Shown in pieces: positions 10,916 to 22,521 of a DNA stretch of 64,000 nt. Position numbers and translations under genes: made by a program. This DNA comes from Siderastrea siderea (Eukaryota; Cnidaria; Anthozoa; Scleractinia; Rhizangiidae), in assembly GCA_964030785.1 (NCBI GenBank), contig OZ034969.1:73617762-73681761 (forward strand), given 5' to 3'. Below the pieces are notes generated by a model. That model did not search any database. It was not told where the DNA came from and saw nothing but the letters and a program-made list of their open reading frames with translations. Positions within the stretch are counted from its first letter, which is position 1. The number at the start of each line of letters is the position of its first letter.

Positions 10916-13900
10916 AAGAATGACCTGGTGCTAATGTTTGAGCTGACAGTGCTGTTACCCACCTGCTTGCTGCACGCTGAACTGAGCATTGAATCCTCTC
11001 CTGGTTCCACTGCTGTCGGATCTGAAAACGATCCTGATCTCCTCGCCATTTCCTCGGATGAAGACACGTCGCCGCCTGTCGTCATCGTAGAAGTACTCAG
11101 CGTGCAATCGTCTTCGTTCGTCGTTATAGTAATTGTCGCCGTAATCACCATTCAGATTCTCGTCATCGTCGTCACCACACTCATCATCACGCGAGAGTTC
11201 ATTATCAAGAGAGCGCTTGTCATCACCACCGACCACAGCCCCACTGCCTGTCAAATTAAGTAAGAGCCGACTCCCCTGGAAGAATTCCACGAAATCTCGG
11301 CTGCAGAAACAATGAAACCAAGGGTTTTCAGTTTTCAGCCAGTAGTTCGGGATGAAGATTGCATTTTTTTCGTGAGTTGTGTTGTGTAAACTACAGTTGA
11401 CTTTCAATAACTCGAACCCTCAGTATACTTTTTCCCTTCAGGTCATACCTTCGATAACTCGAATTCCCGATAACTCGAACCTTTTACGATTTCCCTTGAA
11501 GTGATATCATTCAATTAAAAAATGTTCATCTCCAGTGGAGCTTGGGCCGTAATCGGAGAGGTAGAATTCAAGGGAATTTAGAGGAGCCAAGTACTACAAA
11601 ATACAGGCAAGGTGACCCTAAGACGGGGTTACTGTTGTGGTTGGAAATTCTTAACTTACCAAAATTGAAGTTCGAAGGAAGTAAAATCAACTCTGAGCGT
11701 CAATCCTGTTGCAAGAGTGATTGTCCAGACACACAAATTCAGGTTGTCGTAGTTGTCAGGGAAATTCGGAGATGTAAAAACCCCAGATAACCCCAAAAGA
11801 GGTCCACCACATACTGCAAAAAATAATAGAATGTACTGCCTTAAAAGCATTGCAGAGAACCAAACAACTCACAAATAAACACGTGCCAGTCCTTGGCGCT
11901 GAGAAAAAGGAGTTGTACATTAAGTAAAAAAAATGGCCGATTAAATTTGCCTTCTTGCCTTGGTGCCTGAGCCTTACGATGTGCCTATAAAAGCACAGCT
12001 GTAATGTTGCGATGAACCTTTTTCAATCTTACAAAGTTCCGTGTTAGTGATAGCAAGGCATCTGCCTTTTTTTCAGATCTGCTAATAATAGCTCTAAAGA
12101 GTTAAAGTAAAAGCTAAAGTGAAATTTATAAAAATTTTGGTGGTTTTTGTTTGCAGTTCTGTGTAGTTTAATAGGAAAAACCTAAAATCCTAGCTCAGTC
12201 TGGCATTTTCCCTTGACAATCAAGATGAAAGTTTAAAACTTTAATTTCATTCAGTTACTAATATAATCCTTTTATTTTTATATAACATAAACCATGTTGT
12301 CGTATATAGGATTTGTATCTCTAAGGTTTAATCGTCGGTATATAAGCAAGCAATTATCATAATGTAATAAATGCAAAACAAACAAACAAACAAACAACAA
12401 AGATCTATTAGCACTTCCTTTACCAGGATTGCATCCACTACTTCCACAGCATCCAGACTCACAATCTTGAAGTTGACCAAACAGAAAAGGGACGGTGACG
12501 TTAAGAATTTGGCATACATTGAAGCAGAAGCTTTTATCAAGACAGCCTTTGATGAACAATGTTTGGCCAGTAAACAACTCTGCGTCGACAAAAGCACAGA
12601 CGTCGTCCAGGTTATTACATTGATTTAATACTTGATCAGCCGTACACTGTGTCTCATTTACTTCCGGCCCACATTGAAAGCAGCTCAGTATGGTGGGGGA
12701 GGGAGCTGTTAAAATCAACAAAATTGAAGAAGTCATAATAGCGAGAGGCCCTAATAGGTGGTATGGAGTTATCCCTTATCTCCACAGTTTTGAGAAAAGT
12801 AATCCCTAAAAATTCTTTTAATTTCCAATCCTGTGATTCTGAAGGCTGTCTACAAGATGCTCGGCAACTTTTGGGCAACTTTTTCAATTTCGTGCAACTT
12901 CTTCCTCTCTAAGACAATACCACAAATTAAAACAAACCCAATAGGCATATTATTTTCGCTTTTTGGTCACAACCGTCACATGCAGTACAGCTTTGTTAAC
13001 AGTACTCAGTAGGTGCACGTTGTGTAATGTGGAGCATTGGTTTGCCTGTGGTTATTAAAAAGGCGATCCAGGAGGTCAGCGGTGGGGGGATCTTTTTAAA
13101 TTCAAAATGGCGGACAATGACGATGCCTCATCATGATCGACTGACTCTGAAGATTTAAATTCTTTGGAGTTAGCAGCTACAGTGGGATCTACACTGAGTA
13201 CTGCAGATAAGGCTAACAATTCCGCTGGAAAGAAGAGATTATAAGATTGATTGTGTAAAGATATGCAGTAGATATTTTGCCTTTGATTGTTTGGTAACTA
13301 ATATTGGAAGAAAATGAGAAAATGTTGTAACTCGTTTTAGCAAGTTAAACATTATTCAGTCATTAGATTGATTGTTTGGTTATTAAGTATTAGAAGGAAA
13401 AGGGAAAATGATGTAACTCGATTTATCAAGTTAATAATAGTCAAGGAACAGTGAAAAATGATTCTTAGGTGGGTAATTAGCAACTTCTTGTAGTAAATAT
13501 GAAAAACAACATCAAGATTTTGGAGCAACTTGTGAACATTTTTTAGATTTTTTGAGCAATTTTCTGAGTAATTTTGAGCATCTTTTTTTTTAACAATTTG
13601 AAGCATCTTGTGGACAGCTTTAATTCTGATCGGTCTTACGACTGTTCCTTGGTTTTTTATCCTCCTTTAACCTCTTTTCCTTGTTTTTTTAACCTCCTTT
13701 GTCCTCTGTTATCCCTCAAATCACTTTAAGAGGTATCATTCATCCCCAAGACCCTTGAAAGAAAAAGGAAAACAGTTAAAAGCTTCCCTGATTTAAGGTA
13801 GTGTTCTACAATCACTTCGTTTGTTCGAAGAGAGGTTTTAGGGGCGCGGATAATAGCTTGGCCTTATTATTAAGCTTGTTTTAATTTAAAGATCAGAGTA

Positions 13901-16900
13901 TACACAAAGTGTTACTATCGCTAACGCAAAATACGCCAAATTTTCAGATGACAATTTATTATAAAATTATGCGGCTCTTGTACCAGTAATTGCTCCGTCA
14001 TTCAAATAGTGTGGCACAATTTTTTTTGTATTTCCAGGACACTTATCAAAGTAAGTTCATAAACTGCAACGTATTCTCCTTTCTGCGACGTGGACATGTT
14101 GAGATTAACAATTGTTTATTTAAAAAAAATTGTTTTTTAAAGGACATTCTCGTTGTTGTTTGACATAGAAAGCAACGCACTGCTTTGCCAGTGTCTTATC
14201 CGGCCTGAGGTATGCAGTGTATATTCATAAAGAGCACTTCAGTGAATTTCGATACTTTGCCAGAAGGAAAAAAGTGACAAAGGGGTATGGTAGGTTGAAA
14301 ACGGATCTTTGCGACACAAAATTGAACTTACATACACGTTTCATGCGATAGGATATGTTACGCATCCGACAAAAATAGGATAAGCTTTGTGAGAGAGAAG
14401 TTACCGCGGCAACAAATTTTAGCGATTTGCAAAATATGCGAGAAGATCGATCAAGCAAATCTGTTGCCGCAATATTTAGTTACCTAGAGGTAATTATCAT
14501 AGTTAGATGTATATCTTTGATACGTGCACTACAGTAAAAAAGAACAACACTGTGTCCAAGAATTCAGTATGGATAAAAACTTCACGGGCTGACACAGCTG
14601 AGAGGTCAGCTAAGGCCCCGTTTACATGAGTTATTTCATCCCGGGAAGAGTTTCTTCGGGGGATGACTTTCATCTCATCCTGCGTGACATTCATCTCGGT
14701 GTCTGGTCATTTACCTGTGAGTGTTTACATGATTTGGAAGACCGGGGGTGCTGAAGACCGGGAGGAAACTCATCCCGGGATGAAGTAACTCATGAAAACG
14801 GGACCTAAGTGCATTGTGCTAATGAAGATAATAATTTCCTTATGTCGTCAGAGTGGACAAAACTTGAAAACCGTTACAATATCAGGATCTAAAAAGGGTT
14901 ATGTAAACGTACAAGTTTTCCATTCCATCACGGAGTCCTTATCAAGTGATGGTGCTTGAAGTTTTGTCATGTGACTCAAATTGGTGAGATTCACATGACA
15001 AAATGTCCCGATAGATTGCTGCAAGTTCGAATCCTCGCTGTCCCAATTTAAGGTGGGGACCTGGCACCCTATCTCAATGGCCTCGATTCTCAATCAGAGT
15101 GTGTCATCTTCCCTCGCCACTACTGTGCGTGATAACCTGTCCATGGAGTGCCCTGTGCCCAAGAGGTGTGTTCACCCACTGCAGTTAGCAAAGCTTTCTA
15201 AATGTTATGCTCCTTGAGCTGTTATGTGTAACCGGAATCTGCTTTCAAACGTCCAAGATATAAAACTTTCTCAACTGAGACCCCAAGAAATGTTGCTTCA
15301 TAAATTCGTTCATGGCTAATATCACTCTCGACCGTAAAGACCGCCATCAAACTTATTCAATATCATCCAGCTTATGCGACTTTGTTGTACGAATGTTCAG
15401 TCCGAAATTAAACTTTGTACATAACCTTTCAACATCATTCAACATCCAAATGCGTTTAACTACCGAATTCAACATTGTTAAACTGTGTTGCATAAAAATG
15501 TTGACAACGTTTGGTCGGAGCCTCAGAGGATGATTCCGCAGTACCGGGGGCGGGGTGGATGTGCGAATCAGTTTTTTGTTTTCCACGACAATGTTGCTTT
15601 ATCCAGAAGTTGAAGAAAAGTTGTCAGTTTCTCAGCTAAACAGTGAGTCATGGGTAATCAGTGTCATGGTCAAAATTATATCCAGTTACTGGTGAGATTG
15701 AGTTTACATTATACATGAAGTTGTTTTCCCCATTCGATCGTCTCTAAATTGGTGTCATAATACTACAGACTATCTATGGGATTGGAGAGGGGGGGGGGGG
15801 GGGTGGATGGGGAAATAATTTTATACCCGCCCAATGCTAAGTTCCCTGTACCCAAACCGGTAAATTTCTGCTGTTGTGCTACGATTACCAGCCATACTTC
15901 ACCGTTTTGTCATAACGGCATATGAAAATTGTTCGGTAAGCCGGTTAGTCCACAGGACTGGGTTATAATGTGACATCTAGACCGCCAATCTAAGTTTTTG
16001 GACCGAATTCTAATAAATATCATAATTCTTGCCTTGCTCTTGCTTCAATAAACTGCTGGGCTTCAGATCATTCACATCATTCTTCAGTTTTCGAACGTCA
16101 ACGTGCGCCGACTGAGAGGCCGCTATGCAGATAATCAACACCTGCCAAACAAATTCACGTAAAATTAACGCCAAAAAAGAACTGTTCATATCATAACAAA
16201 TATTGTCAATCGCAATTGCTTTGTACAGAGAAGTGGGCTTTTTCAGTAATTTTTTTTCATAAGCATACGTTGTTATCGTCAGTAAATAACACGAAGTACA
16301 TATGACGTGGATTTGATGACGTTGAGTAATTCGGCTTCCTCATTTGTAAGACTGAAACATACCTGACCGTTTTTACCAAGCTCTTTTAGTGCTGTTTTGA
16401 ATGTATTTGTTTGTAGGATTGAGAGGTTTTAAAACTCGTTTATAAAAAACCATGTCTTCTCACCTTCAATGCCATATTTGTTTTAATGATACCATACCGT
16501 TACACTATAACTATGTCGCAATGGCCTATCTAGTGCATGGACCCGGGGCACGCTGGCCTCTTTTTGGTTCCCTCCCACCATTCCCGCTTATGCGAAGGAC
16601 TGAATCCGCCAATGTGTTGTAAGTGATCTTACCAAAGCGTATTGTTGTACGAAGTTTCTCTTTTAACTACCATTTCAAATCCACTTGATTAAGTGTTATT
16701 CCGATTTTGACTTTAAGTTTGAAGTTTGTAATTCTACATCTTTGCTCAAATTTAAAGCTGGGCTGCAAAAAAAGTTCGGTATATAAATGCATTCTATAAG
16801 ATCCAAACCATTAGGCCTCCCAAACTCTGGAGACACCTCAAAGAATCTTATCAGTATTAAAGAAAGACGAGGCTTACTGTCAAAAGTAGCAGGAAAAACT

Positions 16901-16904
16901 TCAT
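9848..16904 (-). CDS. Gene C: secreted Ly6/uPAR - CUB protein with acidic insertion and acidic tail
   Basis: Exons in transcript order: 16904-16878 (or alternative 18816-18790), 16141-16033, 12705-12424, 11813-11660, 11300-10963, 9894-9848. Total 957 nt, 318 aa, phases 0,1,1,2,1. Residues 1-20 form the signal peptide (MKFFLLLLT joined to VLIICIAASQS). Then come a charged linker, a Ly6/uPAR domain at 46-139 with 12 Cys, one CUB domain at about 141-301 with a milder acidic insertion, and a 15-residue Gly/Asp/Glu tail ending DESSDED. AATAAA on the minus strand at 9695-9700 marks the likely 3' end. Exon 2 uses a GC donor. There is no Thr/Pro stalk and no second CUB before the end. A 5'-truncated LINE and GA repeats sit in the last intron. 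Confidence 0.8.
9989..10092. repeat. Compound (TAGA)n (GA)n (GAAT)n microsatellite
   Basis: Three adjacent simple repeats; the GAAT part is the 3' tail of the minus-strand LINE fragment. Confidence 0.9.
10045..10853 (-). pseudogene. 5'-truncated LINE (CR1/jockey-like) reverse transcriptase 3' end
   Basis: The minus strand from 10853 reads ANKLNLNIVKTEYLLVCSN, then LGVYIDEHLSWSNHIDHIAK, then (other frame) PYFNYCDIVWAGLNKGL and RAARIITQSNWETRSVDVL, then FSYRGAKLWNSLPNKMKS and FRKRLF. These are the conserved last third of LINE reverse transcriptases. It is cut off at a (GA)n tract, contains frameshifts, and ends in (ATTC)n, a usual 3' tail of such elements. It lies in the last intron of gene C, on the same strand. 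Confidence 0.78.
10853..10919. repeat. (GA)n microsatellite
   Basis: About 33 GA units with two late AAA interruptions, at the truncated 5' end of the LINE fragment, in the last intron of gene C. Confidence 0.95.
10963..11300 (-). CDS. Gene C exon 5: C-terminal half of CUB with acidic and basic insertion
   Basis: 338 nt, acceptor TTTCTGCAG, donor GCAG|GTGGGT. It reads CRDFVEFFQGSRLLLNLTG, then an insertion less pure in Asp than in A and P: SRDDECGDDDDENLNGDYG, a DERRRLHAEYFYDDDRRRR stretch, then VFIRGNGEEIRIVFRSD and GFNAQFSV. The central ECGDDDD Cys matches the one in the other copies. This may show the insertion before or after Asp-codon slippage. Confidence 0.85.
11394..11505. mobile_element. 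One-ended pogo-like MITE fragment in intron 4 of gene C
   Basis: It begins after TA with CAGTTGACTTTCAATAACTC and contains repeated GATAACTCGAA motifs typical of the family. No matching right end was found. Confidence 0.5.
11660..11813 (-). CDS. Gene C exon 4: N-terminal half of CUB
   Basis: 154 nt, acceptor TTTTTTGCAG, donor TTTTG|GTAAGT. It reads VCGGPLLGLSGVFTSPNFP and on to FTSFELQF plus part of Cys3. It is one codon shorter than the 157-nt exons of A and P. Confidence 0.86.
12424..12705 (-). CDS. Gene C exon 3: Ly6/uPAR domain
   Basis: 282 nt, acceptor GATTTTAACAG, donor CCTG|GTAAAG. It starts APSPTILSCFQC, holds 12 cysteines in the same order as gene P, and ends CCGSSGCN, the Ly6 signature. 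N-glycosylation sequons are present (NET, NVT). Unlike gene P it has no Thr/Pro stalk. Confidence 0.87.
13108..13244 (+). pseudogene. Possible 5' coding fragment with an in-frame stop
   Basis: ATGGCGGACAATGACGATGC opens a frame that reads MADNDDASS, a TGA, then STDSEDLNSLELAATVGSTL and ends shortly after. Start context and Ser/Asp-rich content look like the beginning of a protein, perhaps transposon-derived, but no family is recognised. Confidence 0.3.
13278..13436. repeat. Diverged two-copy tandem repeat in intron 2 of gene C
   Basis: TTGATTGTTTGGT...GTTGTAACTCGTTTTAGCAAG is repeated about 93 bp later with substitutions. Confidence 0.6.
14614..14806. mobile_element. Harbinger-like MITE in intron 2 of gene C
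   Basis: 193 bp. The ends are GGCCCCGTTTACATGAGTTA and (reverse) GGTCCCGTTTTCATGAGTTA, with inner CATCCCGGGATGAG pairing. TAA lies on both sides (14611-14613, 14807-14809), the 3-bp target type of PIF/Harbinger elements. Confidence 0.68.
16033..16141 (-). CDS. Gene C exon 2: second half of signal peptide and charged linker
   Basis: 109 nt, acceptor TTTGTTTGGCAG, donor CAAG|GCAAGA (a GC-AG intron), phase 0 in and 1 out. It reads VLIICIAASQSAHVDVRKLK and ends KQEQ. Its counterparts in A and P use GTATG after the same CAAG. Confidence 0.72.
16878..16904 (-). CDS. Gene C exon 1 (proximal): MKFFLLLLT
   Basis: 27 nt ending TTGACA|GTAAG, phase 0. It is the nearer of two similar first exons, 736 nt upstream of exon 2. 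A TATA-like TTTATAT lies on the minus strand at 17011-17017. Confidence 0.75.
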
Positions 16905-17084
16905 CTTGGATTAATTCTTTCGCCGTCACACTGTATTCTCGTTGCTCTATTCTCCTTCGTAGCTTAGAGCTTTTGCGTTCTTTTGAGGCAGTTAATTCGT
17001 GATTGCCACAATATAAAGCCTCTGCAGGCCAAGGTAACTGTTGTTTACAAGTCGACATAAGCACGGATATTGCATCTCAATTAA

Positions 17085-18405
17085 ATAAAGTGGTTTATCA
17101 AAACAACTTAAGAAAAACTTGAAAACTTAAAAACAACTGAAAATTAACTTAAAAACAACGTTTCAATTTATTTAATAAGTTTTTCTATACACTTGCTTAA
17201 CCCATGCTTTATTTGCTTTATAAAAGTATGGATGTTATTAAAAATAAAACTAGTCCAATTAACCATTAATCTCTCACTGCCTTCGCAGGCAATCGTCAAA
17301 TGGTATTTACTACTGCAATATTGTTACCTCAGTGCCCATCACTGGAACTTTTCACCTAACGGTAATACCACCCAATATCACCTATTTGTGGTCGTCATTT
17401 TTTTTATACTCTTGATTAAATATGCTGCTTCAGCAAAACAACGCTTTTTTCAAAAACAACTTGAAAACTTAAAGACCGTGGCTTAACTTAAAAAAACGTT
17501 TCAATTTTTTTAAACTCAAGTTGTGCTATACACACTTCGTTAAATACTGTTTTATTTGCTGTATAAAAGTAAGGATGTTACTAAAAATAAAATTAATTTA
17601 ATTAACCATTGTTTTTCACTGCCTTCGCAGGCAGTAATCCATGCGCCCAGTGGTATATGTATTTACTATCACTGAAAACTTTTCACCTTACGGCAATACC
17701 ACCCAATACCACCTATTTGTGGTCATCATTTTTTTTATACTCTTGATTAAATATGCTGCTTCAGCAAAACAACGCTTTTTTCAAAAACAACTTGAAAACT
17801 TAAAGACCGTGGCTTAACTTAAAAAAACAACGTTTCAATTTTTTTAAACTCAAGTTGTGCTATACACACTTCGTTAAATACTGTTTTATTTGCTGTATAA
17901 AAGTAAGGATGTTACTAAAAATAAAATTAATTTAATTAACCATTGTTTTTCACTGCCTTCGCAGGCAGTAATCCACGCGCCCAGTGGTATATGTATTTAC
18001 TATCACTGAAAACTTTTCACCTTACGGCAATACCACCCAATATCACCTATTTGTGGTCGTCATTTTTTTTATACTCTTGATTAAATATGCTGCTTCAGCA
18101 AAACAACGCTTTTTTCAAAAACAACTTGAAAACTTAAAGACCGTGGCTTAACTTAAAATAAAAACAACGTTTCAATTTTTTTAAACTCAAGTTGTGCTAT
18201 ACACACTTCGTTAAATACTGTTTTATTTGCTGTATAAAAGTAAGGATGTTACTAAAAATAAAATTAATTTAATTAACCATTGTTTTTCACTGCCTTCGCA
18301 GGCAGTAATCCATGCGCCCAGTGGTACATGTATTTATTATCACTGAAAACTTTTCACCTTACGGCAATACCACCCAATATCACCTATTTGTGGTCGTCAT
18401 TTTTA
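17085..18405. repeat. Tandem array of a ~332-bp unit, four copies, in the 5' flank of gene C
   Basis: The marker TATGCTGCTTCAGC recurs at 17421, 17752 and 18086 (spacing 331 and 334 bp). A more diverged first copy starts near 17085, and a degenerate single copy lies at about 19010-19310. Each unit has a CTGCCTTCGCAGGCAG palindrome, which is unbroken in three of the four copies, and an A/T-rich block. The last three copies are nearly identical, so amplification is recent. The array lies between the two first exons of gene C. Confidence 0.85.
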
Positions 18406-18789
18406 AAACACTTTTGATTCAAAATGACTGTACTCTCTGCCAAAATTGAAAACAAAATATTGGATTTTTATACTGTACAGCCACTAACAACTGGGACGAA
18501 ACCAGGCAAGCATAATGGTCTAAGGACATAAAGATCCCAAGTTTCTCTCGGGAGATAACTCCGGATAATTATTGATCTGTTAAAACCCCAGGAAGTTAAG
18601 GAAAAGGAGGATAGTAAAGTGAGGTACCAAAGGGCTTATTACCAATAAAAATTTCTAGCATATACCAGACCAGTGGATAGTGTTTTGCGCACGCTTCGAT
18701 TGGCAACTAAAACTCGGGACAGTATATGCTATTTATTTCCAGGCAATGTTCTGGTTTTAGAGCGAGAGCTAAAGAATGACTAGGCTTAC

Positions 18790-18816
18790 TGTCAAAGAAA
18801 CCAGGAACAACTTCAT
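18790..18816 (-). CDS. Gene C alternative distal first exon: MKLFLVSLT
   Basis: 27 nt ending TTGACA|GTAAG, the same length and phase as the proximal exon and about 1.9 kb upstream. It lies in a tandem segmental duplication that also copied the promoter (minus-strand CTATATATTG near 18920-18930). It could splice to exon 2 at 16141 and give the same mature protein, or be a non-functional duplicate. Confidence 0.6.
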
Positions 18817-19780
18817 TTCGATTAATTATGTCGCTTTCACACTGTATTTTCGTTGCTCTATCCTCCTTCGTAGTTAAAAGCCTTTGCATTCTATTGATGC
18901 AGTTATTTCACGGTAGCCACAATATATAGCATCTTCAGCCAAGGTGACTGTTGTTTACAAGTCGACGTAAGCATGGATATTGAATCCCAATTTAATATAC
19001 TGCTTTATCAAAACGACTTTAAAACAACTTGAAAACTTAAAGGCCGTGACTTAAGTTAAAAAACGTTTCAATTTTTTTAATTATTTGTGCTATACACTTC
19101 TTTTAATCCTGTTTTAATTGCTTTATAAAAGTAAGGAAGTTACTGGAATTAATACAGTCAACCATTATTTTTCACGGCCTAATCGCAGCAGTAATTTAGC
19201 GGTACATGTATTTACTATTGCAATATGGTAACCTCAGTACCCATAACTCAAACTTTTCACCTAACGGCAATACCACTCAATATCACCTATTTGTGATCGT
19301 CATTTCGTTATTTCTTTTGAAAAACTTTAAAATTGAAAACAAAATTTTGGGTGTTTATCCGTAGACAACCACTATCAACTGAGATGAAAACAGGTCTAGA
19401 AGATAAAGAACATAAAGATCTCAACTATTGATAGTGTTTTTCGCCCGCTTCGATTGGCTCCTCAAACTCGAGAGAATATGTGCTATTCACCTCCTGGCAT
19501 TATTCTGGATTTAGTGCGAGAGTTTTTCTCTTATATCTCAGAACAAGAAACTATTTGGTGCTTGCTATCCACTGGCTTGGTATATATTTAACAATTATTC
19601 ACCTCAGTGTCGGTGAAGAGTGACAGATATCTACCTCGCCGATTCGCGGCTAGGCCAATAACCACCACTATTCACTTCCACTCCGGTTAATAACTTTTAA
19701 ATATAAACAGGGAAAATTAAACAATTAATGTTGAAGCTTGAGTCAAAGCAATATAATTACTAACAATATTAATGATGAAT

Positions 19781-20226
19781 AATTACGTTAAATGATGCTA
19801 TCCTGATTTTGACAATTAAATGAACAGTCGACTGCATCAGTGTGCGAGAACACTAAATAACTATAAGAATCAAGCAAACAAGAGCGTGCAAACTAAAGAA
19901 AGAATGAATCAAAGGCGTTCACGCTGTCTTGTGTCGGAAACCTAGAGTTTCTGTTGGCCATATGTTGTTAAACTTGAGTTTTGACCGCTAAGAAGTACTT
20001 AAACAGCTTCACTCCTACTTGGTGGAAGATGCTATGCATGTCAAGAGAAAACTAGGCATAAAATCTCCCAAAATATAAATTGGGAAAAGATTCGACTCAC
20101 CACCCCACAAGAGTGCATTTGAACATATCCATACACACATAAGTGAAATGGGCTTACATTTCGATCACCATCAAAGAATTGAGCAAGAAAATTGTACGTA
20201 GAAACAAAGGAATCCAGCAAATAAAA
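19781..20226 (+). repeat. Dispersed repeat, copy 2
   Basis: Second copy of the repeat at 6811-7306, about 60 bp shorter near its start, and ending directly at a (GAAC/GAAT)n array. The shared microsatellite-adjacent 3' end suggests a retroposed element. Confidence 0.75.
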
Positions 20227-20397
20227 TGAAATGAACGAACAAACAAACGAACGAACGAGCGAACGAACAAACGAACGGATGAATGAATGAATGAATGAAT
20301 GAAGGAATGAATGAAGGAAGGAAGGAAGGAATGAATGAATGAATGAATGAATGAATGAATGAATGAATGAATGAATGAATGAATGAATGAATAAAGG
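20227..20397. repeat. (GAAC)n/(GAAT)n microsatellite
   Basis: Tetranucleotide array changing from GAAC-type to GAAT-type with GAAG interruptions. The open frames across it encode only Phe-Ile-His-Ser repeats and are not genes. Confidence 0.9.
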
Positions 20398-22501
20398 AAT
20401 AACAATAACTGCAAAAGCACCTTTCTGCCCCAAAGCATCCAAACATCGGCACTTTATCACAGTAACTCGCGGTCTTTTTATTGAGTTTGCTCCACTGACG
20501 CGAACAACCTAGTTTGTATAAACAAAATAAAGCGCTTGACAAAAGTCCCAGGACAAAAGCACCAAAAGTTCGAAGGCGTTGTGGAAAAGGAAGATCACAG
20601 AGAAAATTTTAGGAACAAAAAATCAAAACCCGACTACAAGAAAGTAGAGATTCATTAATTGTTACAAGTTGTCCATTTCATTGCAAACTGAGTTATACAA
20701 ATAACACAGGAACAGAAGTAAGTGCTTTAACTAGCTGAATTCGTCGACAACGTTTTCTACCTACAGTTCATGTAGTCTTAACATTTCGTTAATGTACAAT
20801 TAAAACAAATGTGGGATCCAAACAGTTAGAAAGGTTTTTTGCAACGGTTACTGAAACGGACCAAGTTTAGCAGACAACCTAATTTGCATACTGCGAGTCA
20901 CGCAATTCTCCGGATTAGCATCCAAAGATCAGGACTCAGTAATTCGCGTAATTCATCCATTTGAACAGTTCGCAACTTCTATTTGTGTATGCTTTTCTGT
21001 ATTTATGACTTGAAATGGAGAAATATTAAAATCTAGGAGCTATTTAGTTCACACAATCCGAATTTGCTCAACAACTAATTTGCATAATGCGTGTGTCATA
21101 TTCGCAAAAATCACCAAAAGCTTGAAGTCACTGTGGTAAAGGAAGATTAAAAGTGCAAGGTATTTTTATATTTCTGTACTCCCTGTCATCTCATTAACGC
21201 ATTTCGATAGGAATTTAGAGCAACTCGTCTGGACTCGGAAAATAAAGGCCGGCGAAGACAGGGTACTTTTGCGAGTTTTCAGAAAGCGCTCAGATGTGTG
21301 TTAATATATCAATTATCACGAGCTTCCACTTCAACACAAATTAAATTTAACATACGCTTTACACCATTGAAGGACCTCTTAACTTATAAATAATAACACT
21401 TTTTTGCTGCGTGTAGTGGTTTTTGAGCAGTGCGGTCGCCAACTTATGCAATTTTCGTGTCTGGCCAGGCGCTAATTTACGCCTTTTGCCGCTCTTACTG
21501 TTGTGGGCTCTAAAAAAAAGTATTTTAACGTATTTCCTAAAACGAAACTCGTTTCATTTACTTATGACCCAAGATGGTTTCCTGGGCAAAGTTTGAGGGA
21601 AAACTTTTTTCTGACCCGAAATGCAGTGGACCGCTTTTACAGACATTGCCACTTAAGTCTCAAAGTTTTCCATGATGCTATCTGAATTCCAGTGACTGTA
21701 CTTCGTTCCAGTCAAATTTTAATATTCCATGGAAACAGTTATGAAAGCAATTAATAATTAAAAAGAACAGTACTTTAATATTGGATTTAGGATACCGTAG
21801 CTTGTTTGAACTAATAAATCAATTACAAGAAGATAGCAGACAGGACTGGTCGACATACGCTAAATTGAGCGCAGGAATATTTGACTTGTAAACGCCCTCC
21901 AAAGTGCAACATATTGACCGTTGTTTTGTGTCAAAGCTTAAGATAAACAGACAAAGCGATTAATTATTCTTCTAAATAAAAACGGTCATGACTTTAAATT
22001 GGACACAGAAGACGAAACGGACGGGATCTTCTGTCCCGAAACTTGTAGTAATGACTTAACAGTTAGTAGAGACAGAACAAAACTCAGTCACGGTGGCAAT
22101 TCACGGATCAAAACAAATCTGTTGTGGAAAAGAGATTTTATTAAATGTGCCTTTTTAATACAAAAGTATTGAATTCCAAACGAAAGAGATAAGGTAAGGT
22201 ACGGTAAGGTAAGGAAAGGTAAGGTGAGTAACTTAAAATGCAGGAAAAAATTGATGGAGTCCGTATTAATCAACTATACATTTAGAACCTCAACGTTCAA
22301 GTACAAATTCTTTTCCTTTGTCTTGATATTTTTTATTTCCTCTTCTACGACGAGTGCTTAAATTCTAGTCTTGTTTCTCTTCCCCATTCTCCTTGCCTGC
22401 TGCTTCTCATTCATGATGTCATGAGATTCTTGTTTCTGATCCTAAAATGGTAATTGTTGCTGCCAGACCTCCTTGTAGTTGGCTCGTGATTTCGTCGATC
22501 G

Positions 22502-22521
22502 TCACTTACCAAACAAGCCCC
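22502..22521 (-). CDS. Gene A putative last exon (tail GLFGK)
   Basis: A good acceptor (ATTTTTATTTTTAG) in the right phase is followed by a stop after GLFGK. AATAAA on the minus strand at 22332-22337 gives a short 3' UTR. Very short coding exons are easily found by chance, so this is tentative. Confidence 0.4.

Larger units (their letters stand above)
16858..19560. repeat. Tandem segmental duplication containing gene C first exon and promoter
   Basis: Sequence from about 16858 (exon 1, promoter, 332-bp unit, and a tail containing CGCTTCGATTGGC and GCGAGAG) is repeated from about 18770 to 19560 in the same order and orientation. Divergence is noticeable, so this duplication is older than the internal 332-bp amplification. 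Confidence 0.75.
19561..22331. other. Intergenic region between genes C and A
   Basis: Holds the dispersed repeat and the GAAT array; the rest (20400-22330) has no convincing frame. An AGGTA-type short tandem lies at 22191-22226. Confidence 0.5.

Noticed and set aside
20041..20542. Three overlapping minus-strand open frames rich in His-Ser-Phe-Ile
   Set aside because: They are translations of the (GAAC/GAAT)n microsatellite in all frames, with no domain outside it.
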